From: Clostridiales bacterium
Lineage (GTDB): Bacteria > Bacillota > Clostridia > Saccharofermentanales > Saccharofermentanaceae
Reading direction: 5' to 3'
Assembly: GCA_017940895.1 (NCBI GenBank)
Contig: JAGAXM010000005.1
Coordinates: forward strand, 124,001 to 188,000
Length of the DNA stretch: 64,000 bases
Shown here: one piece after another, positions 1 through 7,832 of the stretch
How the letters are laid out: each line of letters begins with the position of its first letter
Position numbering within the stretch: the stretch's first letter is position 1
Translations under genes and position numbers: made by a program
Notes under the pieces: generated by a model
What the model was told of the DNA's origin: nothing
What the model saw: the letters and a program-made list of their open reading frames with translations, nothing else
Databases searched by the model: none

Positions 1-263
1 CTTGCAAGTTTTGCCGCCAAAGCATTCATAAGATCACGCTCGGGGTTAAGCTCTATTGTTATCCATTCACTATTCTTCTTCAGGTGGCTTGCTATTTCCG
101 TCATGAAAACAGTTTTGCCTGAGCCTCTGATACCGGTGATCATATATACTTGCTGACTGGGTTTTACACTGGAAAAGGCATTGATCACCTCATCAAATTG
201 TGCCACACGCGATATTAATTCTGACGGTGCTTTACCAAAAACAAGCGAATACGGATTGTTCAT
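1..263 (-). CDS. AAA+ superfamily ATP-binding protein, 3' part beyond window
   Basis: The minus strand is open from an ATG at 261-263 to the window edge, giving the first 87 residues of a larger protein. It starts MNNPYSLVFGKAPSE, then residues of about 20-35 (ISRVAQFDEVINAF) and a textbook Walker A motif GIRGSGKT near residue 48. This N-terminal layout is that of the AAA_16/archaeal-type ATPases, which often carry a C-terminal nuclease-like or HTH domain; that part is not visible here. The start is supported by AAGGA eight bases upstream, a ribosome binding site created inside the first unit of the direct-repeat array. The promoter lies within the same array, so the gene is probably controlled by whatever binds the repeats. 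The exact subfamily and the function are unknown. Confidence 0.8.
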   Translation of the reverse strand, partial: MNNPYSLVFGKAPSELISRVAQFDEVINAFSSVKPSQQVYMITGIRGSGKTVFMTEIASHLKKNSEWITIELNPERDLMNALAAKLA

Positions 264-264
264 A

Positions 265-351
265 TTTACTGTCCTTTACTGTTTTGAAAAGGTTTTACTG
301 TCGTTTACTGTTTGAATATTATTTTACTGTCGTTTACTGTTTTGGTCAAGA
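265..351. repeat. Three tandem 29-bp direct repeats, each with a doubled TTTACTGT
   Basis: The octamer TTTACTGT occurs at 265-272, 275-282, 294-301, 304-311, 323-330 and 333-340. The two copies in a pair are 10 bp apart, and the pairs recur with an exact 29-bp period, so all six copies lie on related faces of the helix. Read on the strand of the ATPase gene, each unit is ACAGTAAA-(CG or GG)-ACAGTAAA. The unit nearest the gene has GG instead of CG, which makes an AAGGA ribosome binding site. The regular spacing and the overlap with the promoter suggest a protein-binding array (operator or iteron). What binds it is not known. Confidence 0.85.
321..349 (-). promoter_or_regulatory. Promoter of the AAA+ ATPase gene, inside the repeat array
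   Basis: On the minus strand, TTGACC (plus 344-349) is followed by a 17-bp spacer and TAAAAT (plus 321-326). The spacer consists of the third repeat unit, and the other two units lie between the -10 box and the start codon. A protein bound to the repeats would therefore block or bend this promoter directly. Confidence 0.6.
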
Positions 352-1257
352 ACGGCTGTTATCGGATCTGATTCAGATGTTACGAATACAATAAACGAGT
401 ATGTATCTCAGTATAGTGATTACATATTCAAGACGGCACAGGACATGGCTGATAATCAGCAGTATGATGAAGCTATTGCATATCTTGAAGAGAATAGTGA
501 TTATGTAGATGACGACCAGTATAATTCCATTGTTGCTGATTATGAGGATTCTGCTGCACAGTTATTGTTGCAGTCAAATGATGTTGCCGGTCTGATTGCG
601 GCAGGTAGTTTTGATGATGCATTTAGCGTGCTGAATACAATAGGAAATATGTATCCGAATTCTGAAACTTATAACCAACTTTTAGCAGAGGCAGAAGATG
701 CTTATACTTCGGCTGAGTTAGGTATAATACAGGGCTATATTGACAACTCAGATTATGAAGCAGCTTATGATGAGTGTATTGACGCTTTGAACAGAGTTCC
801 GGGAAGAAGCGAACTTGTTACTCAAAGAGACTACTGTGAACAAAGACTTCCTGTTCCTTTGGATGATTGTTTTAGTTCTAGTTCAGGTATACATGGTTAT
901 GGTGATCCTTCGGGCTCTGAAGGTCTGTTTGATAATATTTTTACCGATGATGATTTTTTGATGTATGCTGACAATGCAGGTTTTGAGGGTTTTGGTAACT
1001 ATGCTGATTTCTATCTGGATGGACAATATGACATATTAAGATTAGGTGTAACACCCTTTGAGCATATATATGGCGATTATGTTGTGTTCAGTATTATTGC
1101 TGATGATGAAGTTATATATGAACAGAGTATTACAAATCGCACAACACCGGATTTGTTTGACATAGATGTATCTGGTGTAACGTGGTTAAGAATATCTTTT
1201 TCATCGGAACTTTCCAATAGAATTGTTGTAGTTAATCCACAGTTGCTTTGTAATTAA
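352..1257 (+). pseudogene. 5'-truncated helical-repeat/NPCBM-like protein
   Basis: The first in-frame ATG is at 445 (270 residues, ending CN at 1257), but protein-like sequence of the same style continues upstream in frame through NEYVSQYSDYIFKTAQDMA to about 352, where it meets the repeat array. There is no good ribosome binding site before 445, so the gene has probably lost its 5' end. Residues 1-135 (counted from 445) are TPR-like helical repeats (for example QQYDEAIAYLEEN, DYEAAYDECIDALN). The last ~90 residues resemble an NPCBM carbohydrate-binding domain (ADFYLDGQYDILRLGV, then IDVSGVTWLRISF, then IVVVNPQLL). Family relatives usually have an N-terminal zinc-ribbon or membrane anchor, which would be the missing part. 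Base composition is clearly more AT-rich than the genes downstream. A shortened protein made from 445 cannot be excluded. Confidence 0.6.
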
Positions 1258-1336
1258 AAGGAGCACGATTTAAAGTAAGTATTGTGATGATTGAGAAATT
1301 ACAGTAATCGGTTGTCATGCGCACATTGCACAACAG

Positions 1337-1371
1337 AAGGAAACTGATTTTGTGAAATCAGTTTCCTTTTT
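1337..1371 (+). terminator. Rho-independent terminator, also a palindrome matching the tetR operator
   Basis: The arms GGAAACTGATTT (1339-1350) and AAATCAGTTTCC (1355-1366) pair perfectly around TGTG and extend by two A-T pairs, with a TTTTT tail at 1367-1371. It would end transcripts of the truncated gene upstream. The outer seven bases are the same as in the palindrome at 1403-1430, so it may double as a regulator site. Confidence 0.75.
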
Positions 1372-1402
1372 GTTTGGAGCGAAGGTGTTATCATACACTT
1401 AA

Positions 1403-1430
1403 GGAAACTCAAATCGTATAATTAGTTTCC
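1403..1430. promoter_or_regulatory. tetR promoter -10 box inside a 28-bp imperfect palindrome (likely operator)
   Basis: GGAAACT (1403-1409) is mirrored by AGTTTCC (1424-1430), a 28-bp site of the same length and with the same ends as the hairpin at 1339-1366. A perfect TATAAT (1417-1422) sits in its centre. A TetR-type dimer bound here would cover the -10 box, so autorepression of the gene at 1444 is likely. Confidence 0.6.
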
Positions 1431-1443
1431 AAAGGAGCGGATC

Positions 1444-2010
1444 ATGGACCAGGATATGAAGATTAAGATCCTCAAGGCAACCATCACGGTCTTCAACAAG
1501 AAAGGCCTTAAGCTCACTATGGATGATATAGCCGAGCAGATGGGTATATCCAAGAAGACGATCTATAAGCATTACGACAGTAAAGAAGAGATCTTCGACC
1601 AGATCGTCGATTACATCTTCGATGACATTAAGAAGAAAGAGCAGGAGATCCTCAATGAGGAAGGACTCGAACTCGAGGTAAGAGTAAGACGACTCCTGGC
1701 AGCTTTCCCTGAAAGATTTACCGAGATAGATTTCACAAAGCTCGGCGACCTTAAGGACAAATATCCCAAGATATACAAGAAGCTTAAGAAGAGGCTTGAG
1801 TCCGGATGGGAACCCACGATGGAGCTTCTCGAACAGGGAAGGCAGCAGGGTATCTACCGGAAGGATGCGAACTTCACGATATTCAAGGTCATGATGGATG
1901 CATCGGTAGCGAGGTTCTTCGAGACGGACACCTTAAAGAAAAGCAAGATCAGTTACATAGAGGCATTGAATCAGGTAGTAGACATACTTCTGACGGGCAT
2001 CAAAGCATAA
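1444..2010 (+). CDS. TetR/AcrR family transcriptional regulator
   Basis: This is a 188-residue regulator. The N-terminal helix-turn-helix is clear at residues 10-50: LKLTMDDIAEQMGISKKTIY, then KHYDSKEEIF, which is the classic TetR recognition region. The rest is the helical ligand-binding and dimerisation domain, which is not conserved enough to name a ligand. AAAGGAG at 1431-1437 fixes the ATG start. It is the first gene of a run continuing into the GT-like protein, sugar symporter and alpha-galactosidase, with 12 bp to the next gene, so it most likely represses its own operon through the palindromes upstream. The inducer is unknown; a galactoside or glycolipid breakdown product is a guess from context. 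Confidence 0.9.
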   Translation: MDQDMKIKILKATITVFNKKGLKLTMDDIAEQMGISKKTIYKHYDSKEEIFDQIVDYIFDDIKKKEQEILNEEGLELEVRVRRLLAAFPERFTEIDFTKLGDLKDKYPKIYKKLKKRLESGWEPTMELLEQGRQQGIYRKDANFTIFKVMMDASVARFFETDTLKKSKISYIEALNQVVDILLTGIKA

Positions 2011-2022
2011 GGGGGCACGCAT

Positions 2023-3504
2023 ATGGGCAAATCAAACAGTGTATACGGTAACGAGCAGAGTTCACACACGGTAAAGAAGGCCGAGAAATCCAAGAAGAAG
2101 TATATAAAGAAGTTCGGTGATGACTCGAAAGCAAATTATTCTGCCGAGGTTACCGAGAACAAATATATCGGAGATCTTCTCGGAGTTAAGAATATCGCGA
2201 TCGGAAAGTCCGAGCCCGGAACGAGCAAAGGCTTTGATCTTGATAACGGCATCATCGTCGGCAATATCAGAATGGGATTCGGTCACTACCGCATCTCTAT
2301 GGCTATGGCAAGTGCTGCGAATTCGATGGGACTCACACCTTACTGGATGGACTTGAATTCCTATCCCGAGACGACAGGTACGAAGGTCATCTCCGCACAG
2401 AACGATCTGTACTCCATGGGATCGAGACTTTCACAGAAGAGTAAGGTCTTTAATAAAGCTGTCTGGGAGCCTGTTAACTACACAGGGTTTAAGCAGCTTT
2501 CCTATAATGCTCCCGACCAGAAGAACGCCGAGCTCATGGCATCCGTATTTAAGAACGTACCCAAGGATATTCCCGTTATCGGTACGCACGTATGGCCTGC
2601 ACAGGCTGCGATCCATGCCGGTATGAAGTATGTCGTTAACGCCGTTCCCGATAACTGGCCGATGGCTCTGCATTTCGCTGAGGGCGCGGTGCATACGATT
2701 CAGACACATTACGCATATCAGGGCTACCGCACGATGAACGGTATGGCGGGAGACAAGGTCTTAAAGCCGATGCCTGCCGACAGCCTCATGTACACGGGAC
2801 ACTACATCGACGACGAGCTCGTTAAGAACATAAAGCAGGACAACAAGAGAAGACTTGCGCGCAAAGCAGACGGAAAGCCCATGCGTTTCCTTCTTACCAT
2901 CGGAGGCGCGGGTGCGCAGAAGGAGATCTTCGCTGCGATCATCAACGAGCTTTTGCCTGAAATCAAGAAGAACAAGGCAGCGCTCTACATCAACATAGGT
3001 GACTACATCAACGTATGGGAGGACTTAAGAAGGCTCGCTCCCGACATGTATCTTTATACCAAGACTCATATCAACGACTGGGAGGAGACGAAGCAGTTCT
3101 GCGCGGATGCCATTAAGGGCGATGTGGAAGGAATACACCTGTTCTGCCACGAGAATATTTTCGAGGCGGTGTATGCCACAAACCTTCTCATGAGGTCGTG
3201 CGATGTTCTCGTAACGAAGCCTTCCGAGCTCGCATTCTATCCCGTTCCGAAGCTGTTTATAAAGAGGATCGGCGGCCACGAGCAGTGGGGCGCTATCCAC
3301 TCCGCAGAGATGGGTGACGGCACACTCGAGTGTCAGGACATCCCACATACACTGCAGATGGCAAGACTGTTCCTTGAAGATGACGTAACCTTGAAGAATA
3401 TGTGTGATGCCATCGATCTTAACAAGAAGATGGGTCTTTACGACGGCGCATATAATGCCGTGAAGATCGCGATGGCACTTAAGAACGGAGGTGAGCCGGC
3501 ATGA
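2023..3504 (+). CDS. GT-B-like protein of uncharacterised family (MGDG-synthase/MurG-like N-terminus)
   Basis: This 493-residue soluble protein has no signal peptide. After a basic, lysine-rich first 40 residues comes NGIIVGNIRMGFGHYRIS at about 75-93, which resembles the glycine-rich GxGH loop at the start of the N-terminal Rossmann domain in MGDG-synthase and MurG glycosyltransferases. A second Rossmann-like start, RFLLTIGGAGAQKEI, lies near 285-300, and VTKPSELAFYPVPKLFI near 395-412 is like the acceptor/donor cleft of GT-B enzymes. The two-domain pattern supports a GT-B fold; the donor and acceptor are not evident, and it may have lost transferase activity. Its stop overlaps the next start (ATGA), so it is translationally coupled to the sugar symporter. 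A ribosome binding site (AGGGGG) precedes the ATG. Confidence 0.6.
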   Translation: MGKSNSVYGNEQSSHTVKKAEKSKKKYIKKFGDDSKANYSAEVTENKYIGDLLGVKNIAIGKSEPGTSKGFDLDNGIIVGNIRMGFGHYRISMAMASAANSMGLTPYWMDLNSYPETTGTKVISAQNDLYSMGSRLSQKSKVFNKAVWEPVNYTGFKQLSYNAPDQKNAELMASVFKNVPKDIPVIGTHVWPAQAAIHAGMKYVVNAVPDNWPMALHFAEGAVHTIQTHYAYQGYRTMNGMAGDKVLKPMPADSLMYTGHYIDDELVKNIKQDNKRRLARKADGKPMRFLLTIGGAGAQKEIFAAIINELLPEIKKNKAALYINIGDYINVWEDLRRLAPDMYLYTKTHINDWEETKQFCADAIKGDVEGIHLFCHENIFEAVYATNLLMRSCDVLVTKPSELAFYPVPKLFIKRIGGHEQWGAIHSAEMGDGTLECQDIPHTLQMARLFLEDDVTLKNMCDAIDLNKKMGLYDGAYNAVKIAMALKNGGEPA

Positions 3505-5345
3505 GACTTACAGCAAAAGAGAAGATAGCTTACGGCCTCGGAGCCGTAGGAAAAGACATGGTCTACATGCTCTCTGCGAGCTATGTCCTTTACTATTTCC
3601 AGGACATTCTCGGAGTATCTGCCATAGCAATGGGTCTTATCCTTATGGCAGCAAGAGTATTCGATGCATTTAACGATCCGATCATGGGTGTCGTAGTTGC
3701 CAAGACTAAGACAAAGTGGGGCAAGTTCCGTCCCTGGCTTATGATCGGAACGGTCACGAATGCGATCATCCTGATCGTCATGTTCTCCGCTCCGCCTTCG
3801 CTTGACGGCGGCGGTCTGATCGCATATGCGGCAGTCACTTATATCCTCTGGGGCATAACCTATACCATGATGGATATTCCTTACTGGTCAATGATCCCGG
3901 CGTTTACGGAGAGCGGTAAGGAGAGAGAAGGACTTACGACTCTTGCAAGATCCGCAGCAGGTGTAGGTTCCGCTATCGTAACTATTCTGACTGTCATGAG
4001 CGTTGCTGCTTTGGGTAATGCATTCTCCGCTAAAGAGAGTGATCTTCTTACAAAGAATTTTGCTTCTTCTGACGGTCTCAACTACACGGCATATGTGATC
4101 GAGGTAGACGGTGATCAGAATCCGACAGGCAACGTGACGGAATTTGCAGGTGACAATGTACAAGTTTCCACTACTATCACCGGTGCAAGAAGAGTGTTCG
4201 GTGACTGGAATGATGTTATCTACGTTAACTCTTCGAACGCCGATGTAACTCTTACGATCAATGATCAGGAGATCGAGGCGAGCAACGTCGAGTTTGTTAA
4301 GGGTGATTACGAAGGTGAGGGAGATAATCAGACCTTTGTTGATACAGATCCGTTAGTCTCCTTCTATGTTGATTCGGATACATATGCCGAATTGTCCGCT
4401 GAGCCTTCCATCCGTGCAGGAATCCTGATGGAGTCCAATCTCGAAGTTGAGAGAGTCGGCTTTAAGTATTTCTCTATGGTAGTCGGCATCTTGTTCGTAG
4501 TATTCATCACCATCACTTGTCTGTTTATCAAAGAGAAGTCTTCTGTCGATATCAAGACCGCATCCGTCGGACAGATGTTCAAGGCACTGATCCAGAACGA
4601 TCAGGCTATGACGATCGTAATCACTATCGTTCTTGTTAACTCGGCAACATATATCACATCGAACCTTCTTATCTACTTCTTTAAGTACGATCTTGCAGGT
4701 TCGAACTGGCAGGGCAATTACACTCTGTTCAACACATTCGCAGGCGGTATTCAGATCCTTGCGATGATGATCATGTTCCCGATCTTAAGAAGGTTCTTTA
4801 ATACATTGAAGATATTCTATATATGCATCGGTTCGGCGATCGGCGGCTATATCATCCTTCTTGTTATGGCTCTCGCAGGACTTAAGAGCGTATTCCCGTT
4901 CTTCGTACCCGGCTTCTTCATCATGGCAGCCGTAGGTATCCTTAACGTAGTAGTTACGATCTTCCTCGCGAACACGGTTGACTACGGTCACCTTAAGAAC
5001 AACAGAAGAGATGAGTCGGTAATCTTCTCGATGCAGACATTCGTCGTTAAGCTCGCATCAGGTATCTCCGCACTTGTAGCATCCATCTGCCTTGCAGTAT
5101 TCAACATCAAGGAGAATTCGGATGTAGCTGCAACATATTCGAATATCATCGCCAAGATCGATGATATCCGTAACGGCGTAGTCGAGACTATCAGCTCCAA
5201 TTCCGTTATCGGATTAAGACTGGTAATGACACTGACACCTATCGTAGTTCTAGTGGTTGCGGTTCTCATCTTCAAGAGCAGATACATACTTACTGACAAG
5301 AAGCTCGGAGAGATCATTACTGAATTAAAGTCCAGGGAGGCATGA
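3501..5345 (+). CDS. GPH-family (MelB-like) sugar:cation symporter with a large extracellular insert
   Basis: The 614-residue membrane protein belongs to the glycoside-pentoside-hexuronide branch of the MFS, which imports sugars with Na+ or H+. The family signature RVFDAFNDPIMG is at 52-63, and KWGKFRPWL follows at 72-80. Six helices are recognisable up to about 343 and six more after 365. Family members are usually 450-500 residues; here about 140 hydrophilic residues (about 172-315, acidic, rich in Asn/Thr/Val with beta-like runs such as ADVTLTINDQEIEASN) separate helix 5 from helix 6, a loop that faces outside in MelB. The gene overlaps the upstream gene by four bases and is two bases from the alpha-galactosidase, so an alpha-galactoside such as melibiose or raffinose is the likely cargo. 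Confidence 0.85.
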   Translation: MRLTAKEKIAYGLGAVGKDMVYMLSASYVLYYFQDILGVSAIAMGLILMAARVFDAFNDPIMGVVVAKTKTKWGKFRPWLMIGTVTNAIILIVMFSAPPSLDGGGLIAYAAVTYILWGITYTMMDIPYWSMIPAFTESGKEREGLTTLARSAAGVGSAIVTILTVMSVAALGNAFSAKESDLLTKNFASSDGLNYTAYVIEVDGDQNPTGNVTEFAGDNVQVSTTITGARRVFGDWNDVIYVNSSNADVTLTINDQEIEASNVEFVKGDYEGEGDNQTFVDTDPLVSFYVDSDTYAELSAEPSIRAGILMESNLEVERVGFKYFSMVVGILFVVFITITCLFIKEKSSVDIKTASVGQMFKALIQNDQAMTIVITIVLVNSATYITSNLLIYFFKYDLAGSNWQGNYTLFNTFAGGIQILAMMIMFPILRRFFNTLKIFYICIGSAIGGYIILLVMALAGLKSVFPFFVPGFFIMAAVGILNVVVTIFLANTVDYGHLKNNRRDESVIFSMQTFVVKLASGISALVASICLAVFNIKENSDVAATYSNIIAKIDDIRNGVVETISSNSVIGLRLVMTLTPIVVLVVAVLIFKSRYILTDKKLGEIITELKSREA

Positions 5346-5346
5346 T

Positions 5347-7689
5347 ATGATCACTTCTAAGGATGACAAGCTGTTCGTTCTTGATACGAATAAGACCACC
5401 TATGCCTTCCGCGTGATGCCTACAGGACACCTCGAGCATCTGTATTACGGCAGGAAGATAAGGTTCGATTCCGACGACGGTATCGCAGAGCAGTGGGAGT
5501 TCGGTCCCGGTAACTCGAGTGTCTACGATAAGGAGAATTCATCCTTCTCATTCGAAGACATAAAACTCGAGATATCCGCTCCGGGTAAAGGCGATGTCAG
5601 AGAGCCTTCGCTGGAGCTTATAAATGCCGACGGAAGCCGCACTTCTGATTTTGTTTTCGAGAAGGCGGAGCAGACCAAGGGCAAGATCCGTAAGGAAGAC
5701 TTCCCCGGTTCTTACGGGGATGATGCGGATGTGCTTACGGTGACATTGAAGGACAAAGAGAACGGTCTTACATTGAAGCTCATCTATACGATCTTTGAGA
5801 ATTGTGACGTTATCACAAGGTCGTGCGAACTTACTAATGATGCGGAAGAGGACATCAAGATTGAGCGCATCATGAGTATGCAGTTGGACTTCGATCCCGG
5901 CGATTATTCGTTTGTTACTTTCAACGGTGCATGGGCACGCGAGATGGGAAAGAACGTACAGAAAGTCGGGGCAGCAAAACTTGTTAACTCATCTTCGACA
6001 GGCGCGTCTTCGAACAGAAGCAATCCGTTCATTATGCTCGGCAAAGGTGCATTCGATGAAGACTATGGAGAAGTGTACGGAATCAATCTTATCTACAGCG
6101 GCAACCACTATACCGCGGTCGAGAAAAATCCTTACGGCAAGGTAAGACTCGTTACGGGCATCAACCCGCAGGGATTCTCATGGAAACTTCAGAAAGGAGA
6201 GTCCTTCACAAGTCCGGAGGCGGTCATGACTTATTCAGCTTCCGGGTGCAACACGATGAGCCACGGCTTACATGATTTTGTAAATGAACATATCGTAAGC
6301 GGGCAGTGGAAGGACAGACTTCGGCCGGTCCTCTTAAATTCCTGGGAGGCATCCTACTTTAAGATAAGCGAGAGTAAGCTCCTGCGCCTTGCAAGACGCG
6401 CTCGAAATGCAGGTATCGAGCTGTTCGTTATGGACGACGGCTGGTTCAAAGGACGTAATGACGACACGACTTCTTTGGGTGACTGGACGCCTGATAAGAA
6501 GAAGCTGCCGCGCGGAGTAAAGGGTATATGCGACAAGATAAGAAAGCTCGGGATGGACTTCGGTATCTGGGTAGAGCCCGAGATGATATCCGAGGATTCG
6601 GATCTGTACCGAGCGCATCCTGACTGGGCGATGAAGATACCGGGCAAGCCGCACTCTACCGGAAGAAACCAGATGCTCCTTGATCTGACGCGCACGGAAG
6701 TTCAGGACTATATCATCGGTGCGATGTCGGTGGTTTTCTCTTCTGCCGAGATCTCATATGTTAAGTGGGACTATAACCGTAATTTCACGGACGTGTATTC
6801 GGCGTCGCTTCCCACGAGCCAACAGGGTGAGGTCGCGCACAGGTATATCCTCGGGCTGTACCGCGTGATGAATACGTTGACGAAGAAGTTCCCGCAGATT
6901 CTTTTCGAGGGGTGTGCTTCCGGCGGCAACAGGTTCGACCTCGGCATACTGTCGTACTTCCCGCAGATATGGGCTTCGGATGATACCGATGCGTACCAGC
7001 GCGGTCTAATCCAGAACGGGTATTCGTATGCTTATCCGCAGTCGACGTATACATGCCATGTGTCGGATGTGCCGAACCATCAGACGCTGAGAAGAACACC
7101 GATCGACACGAGGTTTAATGTCGCGGCGTTTGGTGTCACGGGATACGAGTGTAATCTTTGTGATCTGTGTAAGAGCGACTTCAACGAGATCAGAACACAG
7201 GTCGATTTTCTTAAGAAGAACAGAAGACTTCTGCAGTACGGAAGGTTCTTCAGAAAGAGTTCGTTCGATGAAGGGCAGATACTGTCGTGGACGATCGCTT
7301 CGAAGGACGGCAGTGAGGCCGTGTCGCTTCTTATGCAGGGACTTGCGACTCCTAATGAGCATCAGGATGTGCTCTATCCGAGAGGACTTAACGAAGATGT
7401 GAAGTACCGCATCGAGAATTTCGCACATACATATGACATAAGGGCTATGGGCGGTTTGATAAATACCGTCATGCCGGTGCACATTAAGCCCGACGGATTC
7501 CTTCATTCTGTTATCGCGAAGTTCGTAAGGTTCGATTATGAGAAAGAATCTCACGATATGTACGGTGACGCGATGATGTACGCAGGCGTTCATCTAAAGC
7601 CGAGATTCGCAGCGCTCGGATATAACGAGAATGTCAGATATTTCCCGGACTTCGGTTCGAGACTGTATGAGATTAAGAAGGCGGGTTAA
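5347..7689 (+). CDS. Alpha-galactosidase, glycoside hydrolase family 36
   Basis: At 780 residues this is the usual length of bacterial GH36 group I enzymes (about 720-750), and there is no signal peptide, so it acts in the cytoplasm on imported galactosides, releasing terminal alpha-galactose. The N-terminal beta-supersandwich covers about 1-325. In the catalytic barrel, VMDDGWF is at 361-367, GIWVEPEMISEDSDL at 406-420, the nucleophile aspartate in VKWDYNRNF at about D475, CASGGNRFD at 523-531, and the acid/base aspartate in WASDDTDA at 542-549. Spacing agrees with characterised family members. AGGGAGG lies just upstream of the start. It is the last gene of the tetR-led operon. Confidence 0.95.
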   Translation: MITSKDDKLFVLDTNKTTYAFRVMPTGHLEHLYYGRKIRFDSDDGIAEQWEFGPGNSSVYDKENSSFSFEDIKLEISAPGKGDVREPSLELINADGSRTSDFVFEKAEQTKGKIRKEDFPGSYGDDADVLTVTLKDKENGLTLKLIYTIFENCDVITRSCELTNDAEEDIKIERIMSMQLDFDPGDYSFVTFNGAWAREMGKNVQKVGAAKLVNSSSTGASSNRSNPFIMLGKGAFDEDYGEVYGINLIYSGNHYTAVEKNPYGKVRLVTGINPQGFSWKLQKGESFTSPEAVMTYSASGCNTMSHGLHDFVNEHIVSGQWKDRLRPVLLNSWEASYFKISESKLLRLARRARNAGIELFVMDDGWFKGRNDDTTSLGDWTPDKKKLPRGVKGICDKIRKLGMDFGIWVEPEMISEDSDLYRAHPDWAMKIPGKPHSTGRNQMLLDLTRTEVQDYIIGAMSVVFSSAEISYVKWDYNRNFTDVYSASLPTSQQGEVAHRYILGLYRVMNTLTKKFPQILFEGCASGGNRFDLGILSYFPQIWASDDTDAYQRGLIQNGYSYAYPQSTYTCHVSDVPNHQTLRRTPIDTRFNVAAFGVTGYECNLCDLCKSDFNEIRTQVDFLKKNRRLLQYGRFFRKSSFDEGQILSWTIASKDGSEAVSLLMQGLATPNEHQDVLYPRGLNEDVKYRIENFAHTYDIRAMGGLINTVMPVHIKPDGFLHSVIAKFVRFDYEKESHDMYGDAMMYAGVHLKPRFAALGYNENVRYFPDFGSRLYEIKKAG

Positions 7690-7832
7690 GCCTTATCTCC
7701 ACTCGATATTAAGTGCCGTAAGGTCGTGGAAGAAGGCTGTGTCTCGGAGGCGGTTGTCTGCTCTGTTGTTTCCTCAGTGGGATCTTTGTCTGCGAAAGTG
7801 CTGTCTCCGCCGTCCCTGTCCCTATTTGACAT
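7686..7832 (-). other. Possible small ORF or gene remnant between GH36 and YfhO genes
   Basis: A 48-residue minus-strand frame starts at an ATG overlapping the stop of the YfhO gene and is rich in Thr/Glu/Ser (DPTEETTEQTTASETQPS), like a secreted-protein linker. A second minus-strand frame in the same stretch ends with RDTAFFHDLTALNIEWR and a stop, which looks like a natural protein C-terminus. Two coding-like pieces in different frames suggest the frameshifted tail of a lost gene rather than a working peptide. Nothing else is seen in this 132-bp gap. Confidence 0.25.

Noticed and set aside
265..351. Repeat array as a CRISPR array
   Set aside because: Only three units, no unique spacers between identical repeats, and the units are themselves doubled octamers; no cas genes are present.
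200..394. Plus-strand 64-residue frame across the repeat array
   Set aside because: It translates repeat DNA and opposes the ATPase gene; no start signal or homology pattern.
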